Assembly (NCBI GenBank): GCA_964017145.1
Contig: OZ024842.1
Span: 3,968,001-4,032,000, forward strand
From: Agrocybe praecox
Taxonomy: Eukaryota > Basidiomycota > Agaricomycetes > Agaricales > Agrocybaceae
DNA: 64,000 nucleotides
Reading direction: 5' to 3'
Each line of letters opens with the position of its first letter. Position 1 is the first letter of the stretch. This document shows positions 34,468 to 45,342 of this stretch, piece by piece. Under the pieces are notes generated by a model that had not been told where the DNA came from, did no database searches, and saw only the letters and a list, made by a program, of their open reading frames with translations. The translations under genes and the position numbers were made by a program.

Positions 34468-35505
34468 ATGCAGACGCCCTTTGAGCGCCAAACTTCGTAT
34501 ACAGACACAGCATTCTTCAGTCAAGGCGCCAAATTGTATTGTTAACGATAACCGGCTAGCTTATGATGAAGTACTTCTGTGCACAGCCTGGAAGGAAGGG
34601 GGTACGGAGTTCTGTTTGTGGAAGACCGTTATCAGCCATGGGAAACGGAAGAAAGAACCTTTTCCTCACCGACCAGGACCCCAGTTACAGGTGCATTAAT
34701 AGCACAAGAAGACAGCGAGCCAAGTATCGTTCGCTCCATATTGTCCTTCATGTCGTCCCCAAACATTGCAGGGACACCAACCAATTTACAAACCAGCAAT
34801 TTCGGTTTAGGTTTCTTTACTCTTGACAAGAAGCGTCCTTTACAGACGTACTGCAATCCGGTGAAAGCCCCCAAGCCGGAGGAAACCAAAATTGAAGCAC
34901 TTACGTTGGAATCCTTTCGCAAATCTATTAGCTCATCCGAGCCCGATGCCACAATCTTCACCACATTGACTGCACTTAATGAACATCATGTTACAGTGCA
35001 CAAAATGGTCAACCAACAAGACTGGTTCGAGGCTGCGGTTCGTGACCAAGACGTTCGGATATGGATCGAAGAACAGTTGACGCAAAGGGGCGATATTTAC
35101 TTGGTTGTAGGTTACTGTGTCATCGACCACACAGCCGTTTTGGCCAAGAAGGAAGAGAAAACGCCCGTGCCAACACCAAGACAAGAGCCTTTTGCATTCC
35201 TAGAGAGAGATCCTGTCGTGGCATCGTCCCAATCGCAATCGAGCATGTCGTTCAGCAGAACCTCTGAAGGAAATGTCATCTACGCAGTACAATATCAGAA
35301 ACTGAAATTTGGACTCTTTACGGGGCGGAAACTTACTCGGGCTCAAATTAGTATGGACATTGAATGGACGCTGATGAATCCGGGCGGTGGCCAAAAAAAG
35401 AAGCCAACTAGAGCTCAAACCATGGAGTTAGATAGAGTAATGGCTAGTAAAGATGGGGAGCGAGGGATCTTGAGCAGAGCGAGGTCTTTGATCGGTCTAC
35501 GATAG
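34468..35505 (+). CDS. Protein of unknown function, family copy C
   Basis: ATG at 34468, exon 34468-34535, intron 34536-34586 (51 nt), second exon to 35505. The splice restores GAKFLEGRGYGVLFVEDRY. It shares with copy B the order LGFFTLDKKRPLQTYCNP, HKMVNQQDWFEAA, DQDVRIWIEEQL, YLVVGYCVID, VIYAVQYQKLKFGLF. The tail is basic rather than acidic. It is in opposite orientation to A and B, and clearly more divergent, so it is likely the older paralogue. The N-terminal exon suggests what copies A and B once had. It is the only member here with a complete, credible gene structure. Confidence 0.65.
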
Positions 35506-35702
35506 ATAATATTTTAATATTTTAATACCCATCTCATTTTCAGAGGTTACCGGAATTTCCTTCAAAGTTCAAACAGAAAAGGCATTATTAGTAGCATAAT
35601 AACATAGCAGATGGACAGATATGTAAAGCTAAGAAGTACAAAAATCCACGGAATATAATCGGTCAAAGTTCAACAAGAAAATAGGATAGACTCATCGGAG
35701 CA

Positions 35703-38700
35703 TCAAATGACAAAAGGAACCCAGGCCTCAACCAATCCGTCTGCTGCCTTCGAGATAGTCGACCAATGAGGTAAGAATGCAAGGGTTTCCTCGAGAGCTG
35801 GTATTTTGGGTTGTAATCGTGCAATAGTTGTCTTTATTTGTGATTCGCTGCAAGCCGAAATAGATCCGTCGAGTACATCGCTCCCTACATCAATCATCGC
35901 ACTCTGATATTCCGCCCATTCGCATGCGATACGACCATGCATAGGTTTCGTGGAATTATTGTCGGCATCGCTGCTAGGTTCCTCGGGAGACCTCCATGTC
36001 ACATCAACCTTGAGTTGCTTATCCCACGTCCTAGTCCAGAATCTGACTTCTTTAATGCCTTTGGGACCAACCTCATATCCCTCTTGCATCCCGCTGTTCT
36101 TGGGGAAATTATGAAGGAGCCCTTGGTCATCCGTCCGATATTCTGCCTTTTCCATCTCTGCAGAAGGCCCCCTGGGAAATTCAGTTATTCGACGAACAGT
36201 GTACCCGAATATAGGTGCATCGAAATACAGCCTACAGGAACGGGTGTTCTTCCCCTGCACAGTAATCATCGCGGAGGCAGTTCCAGTCCTCGTAGCATTG
36301 ATGCCGTAGAAGAAGCGACTTTGATGAACCACCTTCTCTGTTGCCTCGGGCGTTTCTACCGTGGTGCGTTTTTCTGAGTCCCCAGGATAAGGATAATATT
36401 CACGTGACCCAGGATCCGGCACCATATTCGCCCCGCTCGCCCACTCACAGTTCGTGAGTCCTATTTTTGCTTTATCATCCGCACATACAGGACCCTGATC
36501 GTTGCCTCTCAGTGAAGAAGGAAGACTCGCCACTAAAGTCTTGATATAACGCCTAGGACCAATGAGTGACGTTATCACTTTTGGCTCTAAAAGAGTCGGA
36601 GAGAATTCGACGTGTTGTTGGAAATAGACCTTGAGTGGGGTCTCGATCGAGAACGGGAAGATGAGCAACGCGTAAAGAGTCGATAGCGTGAAGACGGTGA
36701 GGACAAACAACGACAGTGGGCGACATGGGCGTAGCTTGTACGCGAACGGCACGAGCGGTATTACCATAAGAACAGCAGGCAATGAAGTCAAGGTGTAAAC
36801 TGTATATCGTAAGCATAATCAGCCGAGATGTACTTCGCAAAATAATAAAAGAGAGAAAATAATATACTCACCACTCCAAGCAGATGCTCCATCGGCCAAC
36901 GACTGAGTCATCCCATCCAACAATAACATCGCTATTTGGCCTAGCAAAATAACAGGAACTGGGACAGAGATCACAAATTGCGGGATCCACCACCAAGTAC
37001 TCACACCACCACCATCAAAACGACGAGAATGCAAATGGCGATGGTGTTCTCGCGCTGACGCAGGGAGATCCTCCTCGGACACTCTGGTGATCAACGGCGT
37101 TCTCTCATTCGCCACCCCATGCGATTGATGGGCATGAACCTCGCCTTCCAATTCTTCTTCGCCATTAAGGACTTCGTCGTATCCAGCATTATCATTGCTC
37201 ATATCGGACTTCGAGCCAATAAAACTTTCAACAGCACAGATTAGGCAAGCTAGAGCCACGCAAGTATTCCAAGCACTGATAACATATCCACCGCCAATTC
37301 CAGGATGTACCTTCGTAATGCCAAGAGTAGAGAGAACAAGAAGGATCCAGGTGAAAGTGTATAGGTGGAAAAATAACGTATGTTTCAGTTGCTGAGCCGG
37401 CGGTAAGATAAAGTGGTTTGGAGTCGGTTGACCTTTGGGGTTGTAAAAGGGCAAAGACGATGGCAAGGTTATGATGAACATGAAGCTGAGGTATGCGAGA
37501 GACAGGAGAGAGGAAAGCACGATGTAAGGCGAGGAGTAGATAGCCTTTTGAGAAAGAACATGAGTATTAGTATTTTAAAGTAAGTTTACGCCCAACTCAC
37601 AAACGGATTGACGGCCACGTAGATCCACATGAGTAGAATCTGCAGGCCAATTGTGCCAACCAACGAAACCCAAAACTTGCCATGTCTCCATATCGTGTGA
37701 AGCCAGCTAACGTTTCCCTGTGTCGTAATCTGCCGGTCTTCTGTGTCGTGTTCTTGATTCCAAGAAGAACCACGATGAAATCCAGGCAGATTTGTCGAGT
37801 GCTGCTGAGGAGTTTGGGCCGATGATCCTACGTCATCTTCTCCATTGCCTGCAGCAGAATTGTTTTGTGAAGCAAACAGGACTCGCTCAAATACGAGTAG
37901 TAGAATGAGGACGATGGGACCAACAACGAGGGTGACGATATTGAACGTCAATAAGCCAGACAGCGGAAAGACCACAAGGACAGACTTGAACACTGATGAT
38001 AATTTTTGTGAAGACGATGACCAAAAAAGAATCAAAGAGACCTACAATCAAAATACACAGGACCTCCTTCCTTGCTGTGTTCCCCACCCTCAAGAAGGCC
38101 GATTCCAACGCCCTTCGCTGTCTCCATCATACTCCATAGGCTCTTCTTCCCTCCTAAAGTATGCTGAACTGCATCATACTTGGTGTGGTACCTACTTCGC
38201 CCTTTGTAGAATGCCAAATCAAGACCTTCCATGCCACCATGCGACCCTGGGCCGGTATACACAGAGAAATCAGTCCCAGAGCGAATGAGACCACGAGCAA
38301 AGGCATCCGACGACAAAACGTTCGCATGCGGATGTGGAACGAGTTTCGTGTTGTGGAAAGCGCGAACAGGAGACGTTGAAGTGGCGCGGAAAAGTATTGG
38401 ACGACTAGAACTCTGGTGAATTTCAATATTTGTAAAAAAAGGTAGTGCTTACTTACCCTCCAGCAGCCGCACCTTCGAGGTTGAGGAATGTGTCCGTTAG
38501 TGCGGACCAAGGATGTTGTAAGAAACTAGAAAGCCAGTCAGTGACGAAATAAATGTAGAAGGGTAAACTTACGCGTGGGCGCCATTCAACCAATCCTCCT
38601 CTCCGTTATTGATATTAAATATGGCGGTCCGTTTGGGTTGGTGTTCCGCAAAATACTGCACGAGCTGCAAGACCGTAGCGACTCCCATTCCATCGTCTGT

Positions 38701-39208
38701 TGCTCCGGACGCCGTGGATACTGAGTCGTAATGGGCAGAAAAAAGAACACCATTCTTGTCGTCGGTTGAATTTCTGCCATCAATTTTTACGAGGATGTTT
38801 GTGCCTTCAAAATACGTCCCATATGCTGGACCAGACCAAGAGCCGTTGCTCACGATATCATCAGAGATGTGTACATGTCGAAATTCCTTGACTAGAGGAG
38901 AGAGTCGTGACAACAAATAGTTGCGAACGTCGTCGTTTGCATGCGAATTGTACGGATGCGGTCGTGCTGCGATCTGCAAAAAAGACGTGAGTACCAGAAT
39001 GAATAAATACACCTTTACTTACATGGCGTAAATCCTCATATGCTTCCTTCAAGTTCAAGCCCCCTTGATTCTTTGCTGCTGGAACATTTGGTAGGACATC
39101 GGTTATGGCCAATGCCAACAGAATAGATAGATATGTGACGAAGGCAAGAATTGACGTTGGCAAGACTCGGTACCCAAGAACCGAGGCTACTTTCGAGGAA
39201 AATGACAT
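35703..39208 (-). CDS. PFF1: M28-family vacuolar membrane metalloprotease (Pff1 type), copy 1
   Basis: A zinc aminopeptidase-like protein of the vacuolar membrane. ATG at 39208; the first helix is LPTSILAFVTYLSILLALAI. The catalytic domain follows: ARPHPYNSHAND, LFSAHYDSVSTASGATDDGMG (zinc ligands H and D), FNINNGEEDWLNGAHAF (general-base Glu and ligand Glu), LEGAAAGG, and YHTKYD (ligand His). All ligands are present. The C-terminal half carries about eight membrane helices and a lumenal domain to AWVPFVI. Many 50-70 nt introns. It is head to head with a paralogue at 40488. Substrates of Pff1 are unknown. Confidence 0.9.
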
Positions 39209-39577
39209 CCTTAGCAGAGAAGGACACAGTCACTCCCGGAGAACAGTGGCTTTTAAGGCGTTCTTTGCTGTGCAGGAGGCTTTAAGACAGTTGCGGGACC
39301 TCTTCCATGCGTCATGGTTCTATTAATTTCATCAAATCGATATCAATAGCAAATACCTGGACGCTCCAAAATCCACTTTCTTTATCGCCTCGAGGTATTA
39401 GTTTCGTCAGGTTTTTATCGTATTAAAGTCGACAAGTTGTAACATAAGTTCAAGATAGCTGCTAACGGCGCGATTTAGCACCAGACTCAGAAATCGTCGG
39501 AGATATACCTGGTCTTGAAAACATGTTGGAGTTTAGTAGGGTCACGAATGTCACAAGTAACTTGGTAGAATTTCGAT

Positions 39578-39875
39578 TTAATTGCTAAAACTTCTACTAA
39601 TTCCTACTAACTTCCCTCTTTCATCGTCACTGCTCCAGCACACACTATCACCGTCATCTTTGACATCCAATACCACAGTGTCCATGTCCAGACTCACGTC
39701 AGCTTCTGACTCCTGAGCTTCGTCCCAAACTGGAAATGACGACTCGTCGGTTTCACCACTTTCGAGATATAGAAGGACCTGTTCCACCTCGTTGACCCTA
39801 TCTTCCACTTCAGCAGCTTCATTGTTGATGTCTTCAACATCGTCCTGTGGAGTCACGAAGGGATTTATATCACTA
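39578..39875 (-). CDS. Orphan acidic ORF, perhaps a transposon remnant
   Basis: An open frame of about 98 codons from the ATG at 39880 or so (MTSDINPFVTPQDDVED) to SRSFSN is strongly acidic with one CWSSDDERG motif. No family is recognised. It lies isolated between two promoters, next to a MITE, so it may be debris of a mobile element or a small gene. Confidence 0.25.
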
Positions 39876-40168
39876 GTCATGATAACTTCGTTATTTTGTA
39901 GTAACTGCATGTCAAGCTCATTCTCCTACATCCCGGGGGCTGTGTATTCAAGTCCCAACCACATACCCTACTATTCATATTCAACTAGTATGCCTACTAG
40001 TGCCATATAAACTTTGCAACTTGTCTGTAAGTTCTACTGTTTAGAATTTTTTTTCAAAAAAATACTTGATTAGTCGCGTTTGAAATTGAAATTTAGAACG
40101 TTCAAGCCAACTGCCATCATATGCATGGGCGTTGTTCAAGTGAAACCGCCATTAACATAATAAAAATA

Positions 40169-40400
40169 GGGCGTCTCACTTTTAATCCAACTTTTGATTC
40201 CGACTAATCCGAAAATCAACAAGACTACAATACACAAAGTTCGAAAACATCAAGGGGTTATAATTGAATGAGTTAGAGTTTCCGCCGATTGCAAGTTGGC
40301 GGCTAGCGGGCCGTTCACACCATCTCGTCCGACTTTGATGTCAACTTGTCCGAAGTTGGCAGAAAAGTTGAGCCAAAAGTCGAAGCAAAGTGAAACGCCC
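40169..40400. mobile_element. MITE with terminal inverted repeats and TA target duplication
   Basis: The left end GGGCGTCTCACTTT and the right end AAAGTGAAACGCCC are inverted copies (one mismatch over 14 bases). Similarity extends further in, with (C/A)AACTTTTG blocks on the left matching CAAAAGT on the right. TA occurs immediately outside both ends. Length is 232 bp and there is no coding capacity. TIR plus TA duplication points to a Tc1/mariner-type non-autonomous element. It ends 87 bp before the ATG of the second M28 gene. Confidence 0.8.
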
Positions 40401-40487
40401 TAAATCTTTTGGTTCAAGCATGCAAGACCTCTGGACTTCCGAACCTCGTCGCTGTTTTTGCTTTGTGGAGATTAACGTCAAAAACTG

Positions 40488-43400
40488 ATGGGAACTCCTA
40501 CTTTCGAAGGGTTTCCGAGTCGAGTGAACCGCAAAAGGGTCATATCCAGCCTTTTCCTGGTGGCCATCTACGGTGCCATATTTACAGGTGTTCTACTGTC
40601 GAATACCTTGCGAGGAATTCCAGATGAAAGGCATGGTCTGGATCTTGACGAGGCTTACTACAACTTACATCAGGTGAGTGGGCACATAGTCCGACTTATG
40701 TTCTTGAGATTTATTTTCAAACATCGTTTTCTATTAGATTGCGACCCAACCACACCCCGTGAACTCTCACGCGAACGATCTGGCACGAGACTATATCTTG
40801 GCCTACCTACGGAACGCGACTGCTGAATACGAGCATGTGGAAATCGTCGATGACTTGACTTCCAACATCACTTGGGTCGCCAACTCTGGTCATGGTGTTA
40901 GCTTTGAAGGCAGCAACGTGCTGGTAAAAATTGCTGGCACAGATTCAAATTTCGTGGATAAAGGTGGTGTGTTATTGTGAGTACTCTCATGTTTTAATTG
41001 GTATCAGATCTCGATTTTGCTATCTAGTTCGGCGCATTTCGATTCGGTTCCTACTGGCCCTGGAGTTACCGACGATGGAATGGGCGTTGTTACCCTGATG
41101 GAGCTCATCAGGTATCTTGCTACTCATCGGACCAAACGAACTGCCATTTTCAACATAAATAATGGAGAGGAGGATGGCCTGAAAGGTGCCTTCGCGTAAG
41201 TCGTTTGCACTGGCTACGTGTGTCGCAATGTTCTGAACCTCTGCTTAGCTTCCTTCATCACCCTTGGTTCAAAATACCAGATACGTTCTTCAATCTCGAA
41301 GGCGCTGCTGCTGGAGGGTGAGTATCTCTGCAAATCAAAGTCAGTGTTTATTTAATTCTCGTGATTAGACGACCCATCGTCTTCCGTTCTACGTCTCTGG
41401 CTCCGGTACTTTCATTCAAAGACAAAAATGTCCTACACCCCCATGGAAATGTGCTCTCCGCAGACGCATTTTCCAGGCAGGTAATCAAAAGTCGTACCGA
41501 CTATAGTGTGTACGAATATGGTATAGGCGATGGTCCTGGTATGGAAGGGATAGATTTCGCATTTTATCAGGGCAGAAGCAGTTATCATACGAAATATGAT
41601 TCAATTCCAGGAGCTAAAGGAGGACGAAGGGCTCTCTGGGCTATGATGGACAGTACGAGAGAAAGGGATTGGAGCTTCTCAACAGAGACGACACCCACGA
41701 CGCTAAAAGGCCTGTCGATGCGCCTGTCTACTTTGATCGTGAGTAATGTTTTCTTAAATACTGTGTACGTTTACTGACATATGTCCTATCAGTTTTCAAC
41801 CTATTTCTCTTTGTCTTCACTCAGCGATGCCTCTTCAACTTCAACGCGGCGCTGCTTGTCACTGGACCTGTCGTTCTGCTGGTACTACAACGTGCCCCTG
41901 ATTGCATGTTCAAGTCTATACCAAGCCCTCTTAAAACTGGTCGCTGTAATCTATTCGCTTACATATGGAGATGGCTCAAGTTTTGGGTTGCCCTTGTATT
42001 TGCCGCTATTGCGCAGGCTTTGCTTGTATACGGCTTCTTGACTTTCAACCCATTTGTAAGTTGGCCAGCTTCACTTACCCCTCCTGCTATTGATATGCTG
42101 CTTTACATCCGTAGATCGTCCATTCCAGCCCCTTTGGCGTGCTTGCCTCTAGCCTCTCTCTGACATATTTGTCTTTTACGGCGATATTATGTCCTCCAAC
42201 CGACAGGTCTCAGCGCGCATTGCAGAGACTGACGATGTTGGTTCAAACGTATATCCTTTCTTGGATCTTACTCCTGGCCGGCAATATCGCTCTAAACAAA
42301 CTCCAAATAGGAGGTATTTACTTCTTAACGGGATGGAATGTGGCCTTGCTCTTCGCCTGTGTCATAGCCCTTATTGAACGTATCATGAGAAAGAAGACAT
42401 TAAATTCGTACAAGAAGGTCGCGGTTGAGGAGACAATTGACAGACTACAAGATTCGACTTCATCTCTGGGCGATACTACGGACGACGATCTCGCTGATAC
42501 AATCACCGAGAAGACACCACTATTGACCTACTCTGTAAATGCAGACATTCATATCATCCCTCAAGACACTTCCGCAGGATGGTGGATGTCTCAAGCAATG
42601 CTTGCCATTGTAGTACCTGTTATTCTTCTTTCCCATGTGATGCTCCTGCTCCTGCAATCTTTGAGCCAAACACTCTCCGACGGTAGCCCTCCCATAGTTG
42701 GTACGTTATCATCTTATTTCATACAAAAATTCTCAAGAATTGACCTTCGTCTGGCGTATAAAGTTTATAGCGCGACAGGCTTATTGTCCATCCTCATCAT
42801 CATTCCCGTGACACCGTTCAGCGCAAAGATTCACCAGTGGATTACCTTTGTCGTTGCCCTTTCGTTTGTTGTATCGGCGACATACAATTTGACGGCCTTC
42901 CTTTTCTCTCAAAATGCACCCTTAAAGATTTTCTTCCAACAAAAGATTGCAGTCGATCTGACCTCTCCTTCTAATGGGATCCTCCAAAGCATCACCACAT
43001 TAACAGGAGCGACGAGATATTTAGAACAGCAAGTGATTCCCGAACTTCCATCTTCGTGGGGGTCCAAGGTGACTTGTACACCTTCATCAGACACCTTATC
43101 GGTTTGCGAATGGGTTTCACCCCTGCTTCCATCACCACTGGGTACTGCCAATCAAGTCCAAGGCTCATCGCGATGGATTTCCGCCAACGTTACCCGAACG
43201 TCAAGTAACTCAGCTAGAATTAATCTAAAAGGCGTCAATACTCGGTCATGCCGACTCTACTTTGATAATCGCCGTATCAAAGCATATAATGTTCACAAAA
43301 ATCTTATAGATGGTCTTACGCAACCTTCCTCTCCTGAAGTTATGCATAAGGGATACCCAATACCCGCGGAAGGGTTGAGTGTGGTCCAGTTATGGAGTCG

Positions 43401-43653
43401 GACTTGGGATAGGAAGTTTGCAGTCGACGTTACTTGGGAATCAATAGAAGATGATGACGATATTGAACTTTCTGGAAGAGTTGCCTGCGAGTGGGCAGAG
43501 TATGAGAACGGGACTATTGGTTTAGGACTGCCGCGAGAGGTTACTGGTACTATCCCGGCATATGAAGAAGTGCTGACGTTCTTACCACTCTGGGCAGCGG
43601 CTTCGAAGGTTTCGGATGGGTTGGTTGAAGTATATGGTCATTTTTCAGTTTAG
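40488..43653 (+). CDS. PFF1: M28-family vacuolar membrane metalloprotease (Pff1 type), copy 2
   Basis: Paralogue of the 35703-39208 gene with the same architecture. ATG at 40488 (MGTPTFEGFPSRVNRK), first exon to 40673, intron 40674-40737, then ATQPHPVNSHAND, LFSAHFDSVPTGPGVTDDGMG (across an intron starting at 40977), FNINNGEEDGLKGAFAF, LEGAAAGG, SSYHTKYD. All zinc ligands and the general-base Glu are kept; the residue after the first ligand His is Phe instead of Tyr. Membrane helices fill the middle (VALVFAAIAQALLVYGFLTF, LLSILIIIPVTPF) and the lumenal C-terminal domain ends EVYGHFSV. Protein identity to copy 1 is moderate by eye, so the duplication is old. Confidence 0.9.
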
Positions 43654-43793
43654 TTTGCTGAGCCCTCGAAGGTTTCTGTTAAATAAAGTGTGCAACGAGC
43701 CTCGAGAATGCACCCATCCTTAGGACATAGCTAATAGATACTTTTACACTTGGTTAATATATACAATTGGAATTGCCAAAAATTGGCCTGTAA

Positions 43794-45112
43794 CTAGTCT
43801 TCGTCGTTATCATCATCATCATCCTCATCAAGAGGAATAGAAGTCTTTGGCATAATTCGTAGATCTGATTCCGAGTTGATTCCACAATATCCTATGCATT
43901 CTTCCTCCTCCAGTTCGAAACAGTGTTCTTCACCATCAGTCATGACAACATGAACAAGTTTGACACTGGCAGAGAATATCAGCCACGACCATGGCAGGAA
44001 TAGAAGTGGAAATGTGCATCGCGCACCTTTCATATTCAATTTCGAACGACTTGCACGCCGCTGCCAGAACTTTTCTCACAGGGTGCTTGCCTCGTGTCTT
44101 GAATTTCGCTTGATGCGCCTTTGTCAGGCCGAAGATGGTGATTTCGAATCGTGGATCGTCGGATGGGCCAGTGTTAGCCTTCTTTGAACTTTTTTCGGGC
44201 TTTGCAGCTTCTGCAGGCGCTGGAGAAGTGGAATCTACGTTCTTTTCTTGCTTTATACGGGGAAAAATGTCTGAAAGATGAAGTTAATAAAAAAAGTTCA
44301 ACACATGTATGGCAAGTAAGCGTACCATTGTTTTCCACTGGAGACAATCCACCTCTGAGAGCGCTAGAGACGGGCTTGAATTTCTGGCGTTTGGGGCCAC
44401 CGTCTTCCTTGTCATCGACGAGATTATCATAGGAGCGTTTGGAGCTGAAAGGTGCTTGACCCCAACGAGATTCGTGTTTGGTGTTTGCCGGCTTGACTTT
44501 CACTTCTGCCTCCTGTTCACTCTCAGGCGCTGCTTTCTCTGCTTCTTCGTCTAGATAGATATCATCATCTGCCTGTATACTATCGTGCATATTCACGTTC
44601 TGGAGGTATCCACCAGCCAAGGGAGCTTCTGTTGAATCAGGAGTCGGTAAAGGTGTAGGCATAACTTCTTTAGCCCTTCCCTTTTCAAGCTTTTTGGTAC
44701 CTGTAGCGCGTGCATGGTTAAACCGCCATGCACTCAACGGTATAACAGACACGGACCCGGTAGTTCTGCAGCGTCGTCGTCGGTTCCGACGTGTATTTCA
44801 TCCAATACAGTCCACATGAGAGGATAAGCGCTCTCGTCGATTACCACTGCCTGACCTCTACAAACATCCAGGGATGATGTTTGGAATTTGATGTCCACAT
44901 CCCTATCGACCCGAAATGATCGTTTTACCAATTCTATCGTTTCCTAGTTGTTAACCGTTGAGTGACCATTTCTTTCAGAAAACCAGGGTAAATCTCACCT
45001 CGTAGCTTTCGGAGACGCGTATGAATTTTTTTCTTTCGTTTAAACAGAACAAAGCCACAGGTACATTTCCTTCTGATCTGGAAAGGTCATTAATCGTTGA
45101 CGCAAGATGCAT
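43794..45112 (-). CDS. Conserved protein with ubiquitin/SUMO-like C-terminal segment
   Basis: Exons joined by eye: an N-terminal domain (NDLSRSEGNVPVALFCLNER, ETIELVKRSF, LDVCRGQAVVIDESAYPLMW), a linker with acidic and nuclear-type basic stretches (DGGPKRQKFKP, IFPRIKQEKN), then FEITIFGLTKAHQAKFKTRG, VRKVLAAACKSFEIEYE, and after a 66-nt intron VKLVHVVMTDGEEHCFELEEEE and GINSESDLRIMPKTSIPLD with a run of Asp. The end looks like a beta-grasp fold of the SUMO-like type. IKQE fits a sumoylation consensus. The initiation ATG may lie upstream of 45112, since the frame HLPHYFLPDNAEE is open before it. About 230 bp separate it from SPT7 on the other strand. Function unknown. Confidence 0.65.
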
Positions 45113-45342
45113 CTCTTCTGCGTTGTCGGGGAGAAAATAGTGTGGCAGATGTGAAAGTACTATTCACGCCCATGTAATGTGTGACCATGCACACGCGACC
45201 GTATCACGCGAGGTTACTATGTCACGCAGTTCGGACCTCCCGGCCTTGTTCTTTGTTTGCTTTTGGTGACATCGGACAATGAAGCGGAACTTGAACCGTC
45301 ACTCCATCTTGTAATCCACGCTCATCGTCGTCTGTGTCGAGG

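Larger units (their letters stand above)
39209..40487. other. Divergent intergenic region between the two M28 genes
   Basis: 1.28 kb containing both promoters, an orphan acidic frame at 39578-39875 and a MITE at 40169-40400. A T/A-rich stretch near 40040-40070 separates the two. Confidence 0.6.

Noticed and set aside
34632..34964. Antisense frame of 110 codons inside family copy C
   Set aside because: Shadow of the plus-strand gene, whose motifs are shared with copies A and B.
31038..35505. Family A/B/C called as a gasdermin-like or toxin-like defence protein
   Set aside because: No motif supports such a fold; the idea rests only on rapid duplication.
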